DNA from: Acinetobacter lwoffii
GTDB lineage: Bacteria; Pseudomonadota; Gammaproteobacteria; Pseudomonadales; Moraxellaceae
Direction of reading: 5' to 3'
NCBI RefSeq assembly: GCF_019048525.1
Contig: NZ_CP077369.1
Span: 1,364,001-1,428,000, forward strand
DNA: 64,000 nt
The stretch's first letter is position 1, and each line of letters starts with the position of its first letter. The notes under the pieces are model-generated. The model did not search any database, had not been told where the DNA came from, and saw only the letters and a list, made by a program, of their open reading frames with translations. A program made the position numbers and the translations under genes. Shown here in pieces: positions 46,172 to 55,634 of this stretch.

Positions 46172-46611
46172 CTCCAACAGCACTCCTAGAACCTCGGAAG
46201 GTATAACAAAAAGCAGAAACTACTGTTGGTTTTAACAGCAGCCTATCTTGTCCATATTAGCATGTGCCCTAAGGCATCACTAGCATTATTGTACGGTTGT
46301 ATTGTACTTGTCGGTAACAGAATAAGTAGGGCAGAAGTGACCATTTTGCGAGCGTAGACAGGCTCTGATTTCCGACTAAGTGACTGAGGATTATCACTCT
46401 TTCAGAAAATTGAAACCGAATGAATCGGAGGAAAATCATTGTTCATAATTTCTACAATATTATTAGGGAATTTGCAGAATATACGTGTTGGGCAACTTAA
46501 GCTCACTTTCAAATAAAATCTGATTAAGGAACATTCACACTTTCATTATTGTATTGTCGAAATGAACGGGATCAAGAAATACCGAGATCAATCAAGGCTA
46601 AGAGAGATTAT
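46172..46611. other. 440-bp intergenic region upstream of the desaturase gene
   Basis: No gene is seen. It holds a pair of direct repeats ATTGTAC (46288-46294 and 46301-46307, 13 bases apart) and a small CTGTT/AACAG hairpin near 46223-46240. It should contain the desaturase promoter; the right part, after the GDPD stop codon, has no recognisable terminator. Confidence 0.5.
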
Positions 46612-47325
46612 TTAGAGTTGTTGTAGCATCAATTTTGGATAGTCTGTAATCATTCCCTGAATGCCCCAGTCTCGCAGCTGTTTGGCACGGGTGACATCAT
46701 TGACTGTCCAGACACTGATATTCAACTCGGCAGCCTGCGTGGCCTGAATCAGGTCTTTACTGGCCAGTTCATCCATCCAGCCAATATGACAGCATCCCAG
46801 TTCCAGCGCCTGATCAATGGCATGATGTTTAACATCGGTTTCAATCAATAAACCACGTTTTAAACGTGAGTTTTGCTGTTTGAAAGCATCCAGAATTTTG
46901 GCATCAAAGCTGGTAATAATAGCTGCCTGCTCATAGCCTTGTAACTGCTGTTCGACTTCAAACGCGATTTTTTCAGCTGCTGCTTCAGATGCTACGCTTT
47001 TAATTTCGACTTCAATATGCTCGAAATTTCGAATAACATTTAAGGTTTGATCGAGCAGTGGAGTGGCTTCGATTTTATTCCATTCTGACCATTTGACTGC
47101 ATGGTTATATTGGCACAGATCCTGACGGTTACACTCGTATAGATGCTTCTGCAAACCGGTGGTGCGCACAAAGTCGTCATCATGCATGATGATTAAGGCG
47201 TTGTCTTTGAGCTGACGGACATCAAACTCAACGGCGCGAATGCCGATCTCCTGAATATATTGAAAACCGCCCAAGGTATTTTCAGGGGCTTCACCACGTG
47301 CACCACGATGACCAATTATGCGCAT
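46612..47325 (-). CDS. Cytosolic-type glycerophosphodiester phosphodiesterase
   Basis: Hydrolyses glycerophosphodiesters to glycerol-3-phosphate and an alcohol. The 237-residue protein has no signal peptide and starts with the catalytic IGHRGARGEAPENT (His5, Arg6), followed by VEFDVRQLKDN and MHDDDFVRTTG, and a C-terminal VWTVND. Lack of a signal peptide makes it UgpQ-like rather than periplasmic GlpQ-like. Confidence 0.92.
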   Translation of the reverse strand: MRIIGHRGARGEAPENTLGGFQYIQEIGIRAVEFDVRQLKDNALIIMHDDDFVRTTGLQKHLYECNRQDLCQYNHAVKWSEWNKIEATPLLDQTLNVIRNFEHIEVEIKSVASEAAAEKIAFEVEQQLQGYEQAAIITSFDAKILDAFKQQNSRLKRGLLIETDVKHHAIDQALELGCCHIGWMDELASKDLIQATQAAELNISVWTVNDVTRAKQLRDWGIQGMITDYPKLMLQQL

Positions 47326-47467
47326 AAGATGCTCATGAGTGGGAAAGTTAAGTTCATTTTGTGAGGGCTACGTGACAGAAGGATGACACTTTCTATTTTC
47401 GTCAGATGCTCTGTAAAATCAAGAGACATCTGACGTGTATTTTTAGATGCTAACTTGAAACATAATT

Positions 47468-48052
47468 TTACTTTTCGATGCTGTCATTGATATTTTTTTG
47501 CCACAGCACTTCGGAACCGCCTTCAGCGCGTTGCAGGGTGCGTGATGCTACAAATAACCAGTCCGATAAACGGTTAAGTAGTTGCAATGACGCTGCCTGA
47601 ATATTTTGGTCACGGTGATGTACCGACATTACGCTGCGTTCTGCACGACGGCAGACTGCACGAGCCTGATGGGCAAAGCTGCACACCAGCGTTCCGGCAG
47701 GCAGAATAAAGTCTTTTAACATCGGCAACGCTTCATTCATGCGGTCGATATCATTTTCCAAAAACTCAATTGATACCGGTTGCACCAGATTAAAACCTGG
47801 AATACAGACTTCACCGCCCAGATCAAATAACCAGTGTTGGATCAGGCTTAAAGATTTATCCCAAGTGGCTTTATCTTCAATTGTGCTTGCTGAAATTTGT
47901 GCACGTAAAACGCCAATCACAGCATTCAGTTCATCGACATCACCCAGCGCGGTAATGCGCAAGTCATCTTTGGCTACACGTGAACCATCACCGAGTCCTG
48001 TGGTACCTGAATCGCCTGTGCGGGTGTAGATTTTGCTTAAACGGTGGCCCAT
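47468..48052 (-). CDS. pduO: PduO-type cob(I)alamin adenosyltransferase
   Basis: Makes adenosylcobalamin from cobalamin and ATP. The 194-residue protein begins KIYTRTGDSGTTGLGDGSRV, the ATP-binding signature of the PduO/MMAB class, and has the C-terminal CRRAERSV and LNRLSDWLFVASR segments. It lies 104 bases downstream of btuB on the same strand, so the cobalamin riboswitch upstream of btuB may control both uptake and conversion to the coenzyme. Confidence 0.93.
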   Translation of the reverse strand: MGHRLSKIYTRTGDSGTTGLGDGSRVAKDDLRITALGDVDELNAVIGVLRAQISASTIEDKATWDKSLSLIQHWLFDLGGEVCIPGFNLVQPVSIEFLENDIDRMNEALPMLKDFILPAGTLVCSFAHQARAVCRRAERSVMSVHHRDQNIQAASLQLLNRLSDWLFVASRTLQRAEGGSEVLWQKNINDSIEK

Positions 48053-48156
48053 ATGTGTTCCTTGAATTTTTAATGAAGATAATAAAAAAGGATAATGTCG
48101 GTCATAACATTATCCATAAACTGCGCTGTTTTGAAGTTTTTGTTGTTATGCGGGTT

Positions 48157-50019
48157 TTAGTAGCGGAAAGTTACGCCTGCTGAAGCGAAGCGACCGCCAT
48201 TAATGTACCAATCTTCTGGTGAGTTGTCCCAAGAGCTAGCAGCTTTATAGACTTCTCGATATTGCACATCGCCAATGTTCTGAATATTAGTAAATACTTT
48301 AACCGTTGGGTTAATATTCCAATAAGCATTGAAATCGACGGTTGCATAACCTGGAACTTTTACACTATTTGCGCTATTACTTGCATTTGAGTGCGAACGT
48401 GCAATTAACGACGTACTAATGCCATAGACTGGATTTTCTAATCCAGTAGTTAATGTGAATGTCTGTTTAGGTCGGTAAGCAATCTCTAAACCAGTTGCCT
48501 CATTTTCTGTTTTAACATATGCATACCCAGTTGTTAGGAATAAATCATCTTTTTTCCATTTTAGTGCAACCTCACCACCTGTGAAGTGTGCCTCATCAAC
48601 ATTTTGATTCCTGCTATTGCTATAGACAATTAGATTATCAACATTAGTACGATAAACAGAAAGGTTTGCGATTAAATTGTTGGTAATACCGTAATCTAAA
48701 CCGAGTTCATAAGAGATGCTTTCTTCAGGTTCTAAATTCTCATTACCGCCCCATTGAGAATAGAGTTCATTCAGGGTTGGAGCACGGAACGCACTGCCAA
48801 TATTGGCATAAACGCTTGCATTAGGCAGGAAATGATAGCGAATAGCACCTTGACCTACTGTGTGGCTTCCAAAAAGCTCATTGTCTTCTACACGTAGCCC
48901 AACTTGGGTGTCAAACAGTTCATTTTTAAATTGGTGTTGTAGATAATAACCTGTACTTGCTACGCTTTGATCTTGGTTTTTGATTGAACTTGTTTTGTAG
49001 TTGGCGTCATTATAAGTTGCACCAACTAAAATGTTTTGATTTGGTGTGAATTTCCATTTCAGGTTTAAATCACTTTGGTTGTTTTCAGTGTTGTACTGTG
49101 TGAAATATGATGGAACATCTTGCTTGTCTTGAACGTTTGCAAAATGAGCGCCTAAAATTAAATTTTGCAGAATATTGTAATCAACTTTTGCATTAATGAC
49201 ACGATTTACAAAATTACGAGGAGCTGTATTGGTAATGTAGTTATTACTGAAAATACTGGTTCCTTTATTTTCACTAATCGAAGCAGAGGCATCAATCTGA
49301 TTTTCCTGGAAATAGCCTACTTTAGCATTGTAGCCTTTTTGATCGTAGCTGGCATTGTCGCTTTTATCTTGGCTTTCAAAAATGCGAGTTCCATCACTTT
49401 CTAAGCGTTGTCCACCTACTTGAGCGTAGAATCCTTGATCTGTGACTAAATCTGCTTTTAGAATGGCTTTATAAGTATTGTTTTCACCATAGATGCCAGT
49501 TAATTCTGCACCAGACTTCACAGGTTTTTTTGAAATAAGTTGAACTACACCACCAATTGCATCACTACCATATTGAACGGAAGCTGGGCCTTTCAAAATT
49601 TCAATTTGTTGAACATCCGACGTATCTAAATATGCCGGATAAAGTGGACCAAGCTCATTTTGGCTATTTAAGCGAGCACCATCTTTTAATACTAGGGTAT
49701 GTACGGCTTTAGTTCCACGTAGTCCAATTTCTGAAATTTGCCCCATACCCCCGCTTTGTTTCACATAAACAGAAGGGTCTTGTTGGATTAAGTCAGATAA
49801 ATTGAGAGCAGGATTCTTTTTTATCGCATTTTGATCAATTACATTAATCCGCGCAGGCACATTGCCAATTTTTTCTTCAGAACGTGTCGCGGTAACGACT
49901 AAAGTATCTAAAGATGCATTTACAACATTAGAACTGTCTTGTGCAGATACAGACGTAGAGAAACCCATTGCAAGCGCAATTGCGCCCACTAAAGCAGTAG
50001 GCTGAAAAAGAGTAGACAT
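48157..50019 (-). CDS. btuB: TonB-dependent vitamin B12 receptor BtuB
   Basis: A 620-residue outer membrane receptor. Signal peptide ending near SVSAQ, TonB-box-like LDTLVVTATR, plug with GLRGTKAVHTLVLKDG and EILKGPASVQYGSDAIGGVV, then a 22-strand-type barrel ending in the C-terminal aromatic VTFRY. A GTG at 50040 precedes the chosen ATG, which has GGAG about 10 bases upstream. The cobalamin riboswitch in its leader identifies the ligand. Confidence 0.93.
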   Translation of the reverse strand: MSTLFQPTALVGAIALAMGFSTSVSAQDSSNVVNASLDTLVVTATRSEEKIGNVPARINVIDQNAIKKNPALNLSDLIQQDPSVYVKQSGGMGQISEIGLRGTKAVHTLVLKDGARLNSQNELGPLYPAYLDTSDVQQIEILKGPASVQYGSDAIGGVVQLISKKPVKSGAELTGIYGENNTYKAILKADLVTDQGFYAQVGGQRLESDGTRIFESQDKSDNASYDQKGYNAKVGYFQENQIDASASISENKGTSIFSNNYITNTAPRNFVNRVINAKVDYNILQNLILGAHFANVQDKQDVPSYFTQYNTENNQSDLNLKWKFTPNQNILVGATYNDANYKTSSIKNQDQSVASTGYYLQHQFKNELFDTQVGLRVEDNELFGSHTVGQGAIRYHFLPNASVYANIGSAFRAPTLNELYSQWGGNENLEPEESISYELGLDYGITNNLIANLSVYRTNVDNLIVYSNSRNQNVDEAHFTGGEVALKWKKDDLFLTTGYAYVKTENEATGLEIAYRPKQTFTLTTGLENPVYGISTSLIARSHSNASNSANSVKVPGYATVDFNAYWNINPTVKVFTNIQNIGDVQYREVYKAASSWDNSPEDWYINGGRFASAGVTFRY

Positions 50020-50059
50020 GACTTTGCTCCATACATTCACCCCACGTGAATGATTGAGT

Positions 50060-50265
50060 TAAGGGCACAACAAGCAGGTCTCCGGACTACAATGTGCCAA
50101 GCATCTTCTAATTTATGATTGCTTCGCTGTATATCCACCTTCCCATATTGTTCATACAGTGGTGTAAATCATAAGATTTAAATCGATATACGTTTCATGG
50201 TTACCGTTGCGGGGGCAGTGTTGGACTTTCACCAACTTCCCTAAAGCTCAAAGCTAGAACTCGTT
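50060..50265 (-). promoter_or_regulatory. Cobalamin riboswitch in the btuB leader
   Basis: On the minus strand the conserved elements appear in order: GGGAAGTTGGTGAAAGTCC, ACTGCCCCCGCAACGGTAA, and the B12-box region GTCCGGAGACCTGC (50075-50089 zone), enclosed by GGCACA/TGTGCC arms. It ends about 40 bases before the btuB start, so AdoCbl binding would repress btuB expression. Confidence 0.95.
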
Positions 50266-50471
50266 GCATTTGCGCGAAGTATAAAGTCTGTTCAGCATTT
50301 AAACAACGGAAATGTAGAATAATCCGCCTGAACTTCACTCAACCTCTGAAAATTGCATTACAATGTTTCGCCCTAATATATGATTTTGTTTGTAAGAACA
50401 GATAATTTAAAAGTCACATACAGCAAGATCAGCAAAATGAAGATTGAAAATCAGGATTAGAGTTCAAAACG
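50266..50471. other. Divergent promoter region between the riboswitch and trpF
   Basis: About 205 bases with no gene. It should hold the btuB-pduO promoter on the minus strand and the trpF promoter on the plus strand. No regulator site was recognised. Confidence 0.45.
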
Positions 50472-51116
50472 ATGCGTACCCGTACCAAAATTTGCGGAAT
50501 CACGCGAATTCAAGATATAAACAGTGTGGTACATGCGGGTGCAGATGCAATTGGCTTGGTGTTTTATCCTCCAAGTCCGCGCCATGTGAACATTGAACAA
50601 GCACAATGCTTGCTGCAAAACATTCCCGCTTATGTGCAAGTGGTCGGTTTATTTGTCAATGCAACGGCAGAAGAAATTGCCGCTGTATTGAAACAAGTAC
50701 CTTTAGATATTCTGCAGTTTCATGGCGATGAAACACCGTTGCAATGTCAGCAAATAGCAGAGCAAGTTGGACGTCGATGGTACAAAGCCATTCAGGTCAA
50801 ACCAGATTTAAATGTTTTGGATGCAATAAAAAGCTATCAACAAGCAGGTGCAAGCGCAGTATTATTAGACGCGTGGCATCCTGAATTGAAAGGTGGTACA
50901 GGACACAGTTTTGACTGGTCAAAATTCCCCAAACTCGATATTCCTTTAATTTTGGCGGGTGGTTTAAACCCTGAAAATATTGAAGATGCAATTCAGACGA
51001 CTCAAGCCTATGCTGTTGATGTCAGTGGCGGAGTGGAGTCTGCAAAAGGTATTAAAGACCAACAACTCATAGAACGCTTTATGCAAGGAGTCCATCGTGG
51101 ATCAGCAAAGTACTAG
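50472..51116 (+). CDS. trpF: Phosphoribosylanthranilate isomerase
   Basis: Tryptophan synthesis enzyme of the TIM-barrel type. The 214-residue protein begins with TKICGITR and has [19 protein letters not shown] and the C-terminal [10 protein letters not shown] and VDVSGGVES phosphate-binding loops. The 3' end overlaps trpB by 20 bases, so the two are coupled. The trpA gene is not adjacent within the window. Confidence 0.97.
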   Translation: MRTRTKICGITRIQDINSVVHAGADAIGLVFYPPSPRHVNIEQAQCLLQNIPAYVQVVGLFVNATAEEIAAVLKQVPLDILQFHGDETPLQCQQIAEQVGRRWYKAIQVKPDLNVLDAIKSYQQAGASAVLLDAWHPELKGGTGHSFDWSKFPKLDIPLILAGGLNPENIEDAIQTTQAYAVDVSGGVESAKGIKDQQLIERFMQGVHRGSAKY

Positions 51117-52341
51117 CCAGAACAGTCAGGCAGTTGACTATACCCAATTCCCGGATGAACGCGGGCATTTCGGTATTCATGGCGGACGTTTTGTGTCAGA
51201 AACACTCATGGCGGCTTTAGAAGACTTGGAAAAGCTCTATTTCCGTATGAAAGATGATGCGCAGTTTTTGGCAGAATTTGACCGTGACATGGCGTTTTAC
51301 GTCGGTCGTCCGAGTCCTTTATATCATGCTGAACGATGGTCGAAAGAGTTGGGTGGCGCACAGATTTACCTGAAACGTGAAGACCTGAACCATACCGGTT
51401 CGCACAAAGTAAATAATACAATCGGTCAGGCTTTGCTGGCGAAGCTTTCCGGCAAGAAACGTATTATTGCCGAAACAGGGGCAGGCCAGCACGGTGTAGC
51501 AACGGCAACGATTGCAGCACGTTTAGGTCTTGAATGCGTAGTATTTATGGGCGCAGACGATGTAAAACGTCAGGCGATGAACGTCTACCGTATGCGTTTA
51601 TTAGGTGCGACGGTTGTGCCGGTAGAAAGTGGCTCTAAAACCTTAAAAGATGCCATGAATGAAGCCATGCGTGATTGGGTGACCAATGTTGATTCAACCT
51701 ATTATGTGATTGGTACTGTGGCAGGTCCACACCCATATCCACAGTTGGTTCGTGATTTCCAGTCGATCATTGGTCGTGAAGCACGCCGTCAGATTCTGGA
51801 ACAGGCTGGCCGTCTGCCAGATGCACTGGTAGCATGTGTCGGTGGTGGATCCAATGCAATGGGCTTGTTCTATCCATTCCTGAACGATCAAGACGTGAAA
51901 ATGTACGGCGTTGAAGCAGCAGGTCATGGGATTGAATCAGGCAAGCACTCTGCGCCGTTGAATGCCGGTCATGTCGGTGTCCTGCATGGTAACCGAACTT
52001 ACCTGATGTCGGATGCACAAGGCCAGATCATCGAAACCCATTCAATTTCTGCAGGTCTGGATTATCCGGGTGTGGGTCCGGAACATAGTTTCCTGAAAGA
52101 TATGTATCGCGTGAAATACGTACCGATCAATGACCAGGAAGCTTTACAGGGTTTCCGCGACTTGACCAAGATTGAAGGCATTATTCCGGCGTTAGAAAGC
52201 GCACATGCTATGGCTTATGTCACTAAACTTGCACCGACCATGGATAAAGATCAAATTATTATTGCGACGGTTTCAGGTCGTGGTGATAAAGATTTGATGA
52301 CTGTGGCACGCATTGATGGCGTAGAAATGGTTGAGATGTAA
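51097..52341 (+). CDS. trpB: Tryptophan synthase beta chain
   Basis: PLP enzyme that condenses indole with serine. The 414-residue protein carries [12 protein letters not shown], the PLP lysine in [22 protein letters not shown] and [12 protein letters not shown] (PLP phosphate loop). The start is GTG with AGGAG a few bases upstream, lying inside the 3' end of trpF. Directly downstream come a REP-like repeat and a strong terminator; trpA is absent here. Confidence 0.97.
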   Translation: MDQQSTSQNSQAVDYTQFPDERGHFGIHGGRFVSETLMAALEDLEKLYFRMKDDAQFLAEFDRDMAFYVGRPSPLYHAERWSKELGGAQIYLKREDLNHTGSHKVNNTIGQALLAKLSGKKRIIAETGAGQHGVATATIAARLGLECVVFMGADDVKRQAMNVYRMRLLGATVVPVESGSKTLKDAMNEAMRDWVTNVDSTYYVIGTVAGPHPYPQLVRDFQSIIGREARRQILEQAGRLPDALVACVGGGSNAMGLFYPFLNDQDVKMYGVEAAGHGIESGKHSAPLNAGHVGVLHGNRTYLMSDAQGQIIETHSISAGLDYPGVGPEHSFLKDMYRVKYVPINDQEALQGFRDLTKIEGIIPALESAHAMAYVTKLAPTMDKDQIIIATVSGRGDKDLMTVARIDGVEMVEM

Positions 52342-52353
52342 GTTCCTTAAAGT

Positions 52354-52385
52354 CCTCTCCTTATAGGAGAGGGTTTGGGAGAGGG
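52354..52385. repeat. GGAGAGGG palindromic repeat, second copy
   Basis: CCTCTCC, five bases, GGAGAGGG, three bases, GGGAGAGGG; the same layout as at 33303-33334. It lies between the trpB stop and the terminator. Confidence 0.65.
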
Positions 52386-52391
52386 TAAGTT

Positions 52392-52427
52392 AAAAAATCG
52401 TGCTAAGTTTTCTTAGCACGATTTTTT
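52392..52427. terminator. Bidirectional terminator between trpB and the acyl-CoA synthetase gene
   Basis: A perfect 16-bp stem, AAAAAATCGTGCTAAG with CTTAGCACGATTTTTT, around a TTTT loop; it serves both convergent genes. Confidence 0.92.
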
Positions 52428-52463
52428 ATTGAGTAGATTTTGAAAAAATATGCCTGGATGGCG

Positions 52464-54104
52464 TTAAGAGAACTCACCTTGCGCACGCTCTTTGGCCCAC
52501 TCACGTAAAACAAATTTCTGCAATTTTCCGGTCGAAGTTTTTGGAATTTCGGTAATCACCACATCCTTAGGCACTTTAAAACGGGCCAGATGTTCACGGC
52601 AGAATTCCATAATTTCTTCTTCCGAAGCTGTTATTCCTTCTTTGAGTTCGATAAAGGCACAAGGAACTTCCTGCCAGCGTGGATCAGGCTTTGCGACTAC
52701 CGCCGCAGTCAGCACTGCCGGATGCTGATACAGCACTTCTTCCACTTCAAGAGATGAAATATTTTCCCCGCCGGAAATAATCACATCTTTGGAACGGTCG
52801 GTAATTTTTGCATAGCCATCCGGTTGGCATACCGCCAGATCCCCCGTATGGAACCAGCCACCAGCAAAGGCTTCTGCTGTCGCCTCAGGATTTTTCAGAT
52901 AACCTTTCATCACGATATTGCCACGGAACATGATTTCACCCATGGTCTGACCATCATGTGGCACTTCCTGCATGGTATCCGGATCAAGCACTTTCATGCC
53001 ATCTTGCAATGGATACGGGACGCCTTGACGGGAGTGCAACTGTGCCTGTTCCTGAATAGACAGATCGCTCCAGCCTGCCTGTGAAGCGCAGAGTGCAGAA
53101 GGGCCATAGGTTTCAGTCAAGCCGTAAACATGCGTGACATTAATGCCGATATTGCGCATGCCTTCAATAATTGCTGCTGGAGGTGCGGCACCCGCCACCA
53201 TCACTTCGACACGATGATCAATTTTGGTCTTTTTCTCTTCAGGTGCGTTAATCAGCATTGACAAGACAATTGGTGCACCGCAGAAGTAATCGACTTTATG
53301 TTCGGCAATCAGTTTAAAGATCAGTTCAGCATCAACTTTACGCAAGCAAACGTTGGTTCCACCGTTGGCCGCCATGGTCCAGGCAAAGCACCAGCCATTA
53401 CAGTGGAATAGCGGCAGTGTCCATAAATAGGTGGCACGTGGTGTCATGCCACAGGCAATAATATTACTGGCTGCGTTAATGTAGGCACCACGATGATGAT
53501 AGACCACGCCTTTCGGGTTGCCGGTGGTCCCAGAAGTGTAACTTAAGCTGATGGCATCCCATTCATCTTGAGGTAAATGCCATTCAAAGTTTGCATCGCC
53601 TTGCGCAATCCAGTCTTCATATTCGATTTGGCCAATACGCTGGTCTTCACCTTCAAACTCTGCATCAGCCACATCAATCACATAAATGTCTTGTGATACC
53701 AGGGCAAGCGCTTCAGTGGCAAGTGCAGTAAATTCAGGATCAACCAATAATACTTTGCTTTCGGCATGCTCCAGCATAAAGGCAAGTGTCTTGGCATCCA
53801 GGCGGGTATTTAAGGTGTTGAGGACGGCACCTGCCATTGGTACAGCAAAATGCGCTTCGATCATGGCAGGGACGTTAGGCAGTAGAACAGACACGGTATC
53901 ATTTTTACCGATGCCTAATTTTTGGAGTTGGTTGGCAAACTGACGACAACGGTTGTATTTTTCACGCCAAGTGATCCGGCGCTTACCGTGAATAATCGCG
54001 TTCTGATTTGGATAGATATAAGCTGCACGATCAAGATAGCGTAAAGGCGATAAGGCTACAAAATTCGCGGGGGTACGCGGTAATTCATCATATGCGCTAA
54101 CCAT
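52464..54104 (-). CDS. AMP-forming acyl-CoA synthetase
   Basis: Activates a carboxylic acid to its CoA ester. The 546-residue protein has the P-loop SYTSGTTGNPKGV, LPLFHCNGW, the adenylate-binding YGLTETYGP, the GWFHTGDLA hinge segment and the C-terminal catalytic Lys in PKTSTGKLQK. Similar proteins act on medium-chain fatty acids or methylthio- and aryl-acids. GGAG spaced seven bases from the ATG at 54104 decides the start; the frame extends ten more codons upstream. Confidence 0.9.
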   Translation of the reverse strand: MVSAYDELPRTPANFVALSPLRYLDRAAYIYPNQNAIIHGKRRITWREKYNRCRQFANQLQKLGIGKNDTVSVLLPNVPAMIEAHFAVPMAGAVLNTLNTRLDAKTLAFMLEHAESKVLLVDPEFTALATEALALVSQDIYVIDVADAEFEGEDQRIGQIEYEDWIAQGDANFEWHLPQDEWDAISLSYTSGTTGNPKGVVYHHRGAYINAASNIIACGMTPRATYLWTLPLFHCNGWCFAWTMAANGGTNVCLRKVDAELIFKLIAEHKVDYFCGAPIVLSMLINAPEEKKTKIDHRVEVMVAGAAPPAAIIEGMRNIGINVTHVYGLTETYGPSALCASQAGWSDLSIQEQAQLHSRQGVPYPLQDGMKVLDPDTMQEVPHDGQTMGEIMFRGNIVMKGYLKNPEATAEAFAGGWFHTGDLAVCQPDGYAKITDRSKDVIISGGENISSLEVEEVLYQHPAVLTAAVVAKPDPRWQEVPCAFIELKEGITASEEEIMEFCREHLARFKVPKDVVITEIPKTSTGKLQKFVLREWAKERAQGEFS

Positions 54105-54337
54105 TGTAAAACTCCGTTCTATATTTATTTTCATATCCTGTTGAAAAGATATGTATTTCTCAGAAATCTTGCATTTATGCTTTAGTCGAGTACGATTTTA
54201 CAAATTTTAAGTATTTGAATAGTAATAAAAATATTTCACCCTGCTTAAATGTTTTGAACGCATGGGTTCCCAAGTTTGATTTTTTAGGTATTTTACTCTA
54301 ATTGAATCATTAAAATAATATGAGCCAGAGAATAATA

Positions 54338-55624
54338 ATGAAAATACAACAGGCGGATAAAATTTGGCGAAATTGGTCAGGGAGCCAGTTCAGTACTGCT
54401 CGGATTGTTCAGCCCATCCAGATCAGTGAATTACAAAGTTTAGTGAAGACCCATGCACACATTCGTGCAGTGGGTGCAGGACATTCCTTTAGCCCCTTGG
54501 CCAAGACAGATGAGGTGTTGCTTAATCTCGATCAGTTCAAAGGTGTGGTTGCCTTTGATCAAGAGAAAACACAGTGCACCGTGTACGCCGGTACGCGTTT
54601 ATATGATTTGGGGAAAGATCTGACACCGATCAATCAGGCCTTAATCAATCAGGGCGATATAGACCAGCAAAGTCTGGCCGGAGCGATTTCGACTGGAACG
54701 CATGGCACGGGCATCGATTTACCTTGCATATCCGCTTTCGTGGAAGGCTTTGAATTGCTGACCGCAGATGGCGAGCTGTTGCAATGTCATCGTCAGCAGA
54801 ATACCGAAATATTTCAGGCTGGACGGGTGGCATTGGGCAGCTTGGGTATATTGACCCAAATCACCCTGCAAAATCGTCCCAGATATAAACTAAAAGAACA
54901 GATTCGGCTCTGTTCATTAAAAGACATATTTACTCATATTGATCAATGGAAACATCAGCACCGGCATATTGAATTTTGGGCTTTTTTACATGCCGATCAA
55001 GTGATGCTGAAAACTCTGGATGAAACGGATGCAACCATTCAGCCGAGAACAGAGAGCTGGCCTTCGGAAGATATTTTATTGACTCTATGTTCGGAATTGA
55101 CGCGACTCTTCCCAAAGACAAATCCCTATCTGCAAAAACTGCTCGGCGTATTTGTCAAACCGACTCGTTATGTAGACTGTTCATCCAGAATTTTTCCAAC
55201 TCCGCGTAAAACCAGATTTAATGAAATGGAATATCAGGTTCCGGTTGAGTTTGGCTTGCAGTGTCTGGACGAGATTCTGCATGTTTTATGCAAACACCAA
55301 GTGCCGATGTTTTTCCCGATCGAGTTTCGTTATGTCAAAGGCGATGAGATCTGGCTAAGTCCTTTTTATCAGCGTGATTCGGTCTCCATTTCGATTCATC
55401 AATTTTATAAACAGGATTACCACGCGATCTTTGATCTGGTCGAGCCGATTTTACAGAAATATCAGGGACGACCGCATTGGGGCAAGTTACATAGTATGAG
55501 CGCAGCCTCGCTGCGCGAACTCTACCCGAAATGGGATAATTTCATGGTGCTACGTCAGCAATTGGATCCACAGCAAAAATGGCTGAATCCATATTTAAAA
55601 GAATTGTTTTTATCTGGGAAATGA
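54338..55624 (+). CDS. FAD-linked D-arabinono-1,4-lactone oxidase-type enzyme
   Basis: A 428-residue VAO-family flavoprotein. The N-terminal FAD domain has RAVGAGHSFSPL and the STGTHGTG loop; the C-terminal part matches the ALO domain, with PIEFRYVKGDEIW, HWGKLH and FMVLRQQLDPQQKWLNPYL. It oxidises a sugar-1,4-lactone or related alditol with O2. AGAG at 54327-54330 supports the ATG at 54338, though an in-frame ATG at 54320 would add six residues. The next gene starts 10 bases after the stop, forming a two-gene unit. Confidence 0.83.
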   Translation: MKIQQADKIWRNWSGSQFSTARIVQPIQISELQSLVKTHAHIRAVGAGHSFSPLAKTDEVLLNLDQFKGVVAFDQEKTQCTVYAGTRLYDLGKDLTPINQALINQGDIDQQSLAGAISTGTHGTGIDLPCISAFVEGFELLTADGELLQCHRQQNTEIFQAGRVALGSLGILTQITLQNRPRYKLKEQIRLCSLKDIFTHIDQWKHQHRHIEFWAFLHADQVMLKTLDETDATIQPRTESWPSEDILLTLCSELTRLFPKTNPYLQKLLGVFVKPTRYVDCSSRIFPTPRKTRFNEMEYQVPVEFGLQCLDEILHVLCKHQVPMFFPIEFRYVKGDEIWLSPFYQRDSVSISIHQFYKQDYHAIFDLVEPILQKYQGRPHWGKLHSMSAASLRELYPKWDNFMVLRQQLDPQQKWLNPYLKELFLSGK

Positions 55625-55634
55625 GGAGAGGGCG

